The notes beneath the pieces are model-generated. The model searched no databases, had not been told where the DNA came from, and saw nothing but the letters and a program-made list of their open reading frames with translations. A program made the translations under genes and the position numbers. 6,613 nucleotides of DNA from Bacteroidales bacterium (GTDB lineage Bacteria; Bacteroidota; Bacteroidia; Bacteroidales; VadinHA17). The stretch lies in assembly GCA_003520925.1 (NCBI GenBank), contig DOTV01000245.1:1-6613 (forward strand). Reading direction: 5' to 3'. Shown piece by piece: positions 5,677 to 6,613 of the stretch. The first letter of the stretch is position 1, and each line of letters opens with the position of its first letter.

Positions 5677-6613
5677 ATGAAAAGAACTATTCTCCTTTTA
5701 TCAGCAGTTGCTTTATTTGGCTGCATATCGATCATAAACGCACAGGACTGGCCCCGGTTTCTTGGACCAAACAGTAACAGCACTTCACCCCAGAAAGGTC
5801 TCCTTCGTTCCTGGCCTGCTGAAGGACCCAAAGTTCTATGGACAACCAATGTCGGTCCCGGTTACGGCGGCCCTGTTATAAAGGCAGGCAAAGTATATTT
5901 GCTCGACAGGGATGACAAGACTGGTGATATTATGAGGTGTTTTGATTTTAACACCGGAAAGGAATTATGGAGTTACAATTATGATGCACCAGGATCAGTT
6001 TCATACCCCGGTTCAAGAAGTGTTCCGGCCGTCGATGGCAACAGGGTCTATTCCTGCGGTCCTTATGGAGACCTGTACTGCATTGATATCAACACACATA
6101 AACCGATATGGAACAAGAACATCATGAAAGACTTCGGTGGAACCAAAATACCTGTATGGGCGATATCCCAATGCCCGCTTGTTTACGGAGACCTGCTTAT
6201 CGTGTCCTACTCGAAGGATCCTAATTCCGGACTGGTTGCCTATAATAAGCTGACCGGAGAGATCAAATGGAAGACAGAAGCTATCGGAAATGAAACTTAT
6301 GCCAGCCCGTCTGTCGCAAAGATTGCAGGAGAGGATCATATTGTAATGGTGTTCTCTTCCACGAATACCTTTATGCATAAGGACATTAGCACATCCAAGG
6401 GCAAGATATTAGGGCTCAAACCACAAACGGGTGAAATTCTCTGGGAATACAACAACTGGGAGAATATGATACAGACATCTCCGGCTTTTGATGCCGGTGA
6501 AGGCAGAATCCTTGCAGTAGGGGGATATGAACTGGGATCGGCAATGTTAAAAGTCGAAAAAAAAGCGGATGGCAGCTATTCAGTAAAGGAGCTGTTCAGG
6601 CATAACGATTTCG
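5677..6613 (+). CDS. Exported PQQ-like beta-propeller protein (C-terminus cut by window edge)
   Basis: The frame opens at ATG 5677 and runs open to the window edge, giving 312 residues. A signal peptide (hydrophobic 5-20) has a likely SPase I site INA|Q at 22/23; LFGC with Cys16 is a weaker lipobox alternative. The mature start DWPRFLGPNSNSTS followed by WPAEGPKVLWTTNVGPGYGGPVI is typical of secreted PQQ-like/BamB-like propellers of Bacteroidetes and Planctomycetes. Blade-closing tryptophan motifs recur: TGKELW (93-98), THKPIW (140-145), TGEIKW (193-198) and TGEILW (251-256), each after a V/L-Y or G-L strand. At least four blades are therefore present, and such propellers usually have seven or eight. 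Nothing visible shows a bound PQQ cofactor or a dehydrogenase active site, and most members of this group have no known activity. It follows the third hydrolase by 138 nt, so it may be in the same operon or have its own promoter. The fold is confident; the function is unknown. Confidence 0.88.
   Translation, partial: MKRTILLLSAVALFGCISIINAQDWPRFLGPNSNSTSPQKGLLRSWPAEGPKVLWTTNVGPGYGGPVIKAGKVYLLDRDDKTGDIMRCFDFNTGKELWSYNYDAPGSVSYPGSRSVPAVDGNRVYSCGPYGDLYCIDINTHKPIWNKNIMKDFGGTKIPVWAISQCPLVYGDLLIVSYSKDPNSGLVAYNKLTGEIKWKTEAIGNETYASPSVAKIAGEDHIVMVFSSTNTFMHKDISTSKGKILGLKPQTGEILWEYNNWENMIQTSPAFDAGEGRILAVGGYELGSAMLKVEKKADGSYSVKELFRHNDF

Noticed and set aside
5580..5849. Minus-strand open frame covering the spacer and the start of the propeller gene
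   Set aside because: It overlaps the well-supported signal peptide and N-terminal motif of the propeller protein in antisense and has no recognisable content.
1..6613. Defence system, CRISPR, mobile element or RNA gene
   Set aside because: I saw no spaced repeats, transposase, integrase, nuclease or tRNA/rRNA-like sequence. All long frames are explained by the regulator, hydrolases, barrel-like protein and propeller.

Overview
The window looks like an accessory locus of a Bacteroidota (Bacteroidetes) chromosome. Coding sequence is of middling GC and the spacers are AT-rich. Start codons lack Shine-Dalgarno sequences and sit behind A/T-rich leaders. Most signal peptides end in A/S followed by Gln, as is common in this phylum. 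A promoter-like TAnnTTTG element lies upstream of the regulator. I cannot place it below phylum from sequence alone.

Layout: at the left edge, on the minus strand, is an AraC-family transcriptional regulator whose last few dozen residues lie outside the window (805 down to 1). A 176-bp divergent intergenic region (806-981) with two back-to-back short dyads separates it from five plus-strand genes. These encode (1) a secreted alpha/beta hydrolase of the esterase-713 type (982-2064), (2) an exported, probably lipid-anchored type B carboxylesterase (2123-3775), (3) an exported protein that looks like a small outer-membrane beta-barrel and has no family I recognise (3796-4587), (4) a secreted BD-FAE/acetylesterase-like alpha/beta hydrolase (4645-5538), and (5) the first 312 residues of an exported PQQ-like beta-propeller protein (5677 to the window edge).

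Gaps between genes 1-4 are 58, 20 and 57 nt with no convincing terminator, so they are probably one transcription unit. The 138-nt gap before the propeller gene leaves room for a separate promoter. The theme is an envelope-targeted ester-hydrolysis locus. Three esterases from different alpha/beta-hydrolase families are exported alongside a candidate membrane barrel, under a divergently placed AraC-type regulator. An inferred role is de-esterification of an external substrate such as decorated plant polysaccharide, aromatic or phenolic esters, or another ester-rich compound. No glycoside hydrolase, SusC/SusD pair or substrate-specific enzyme is visible to identify the substrate. I see no RNA genes, CRISPR array, insertion sequence or phage genes.
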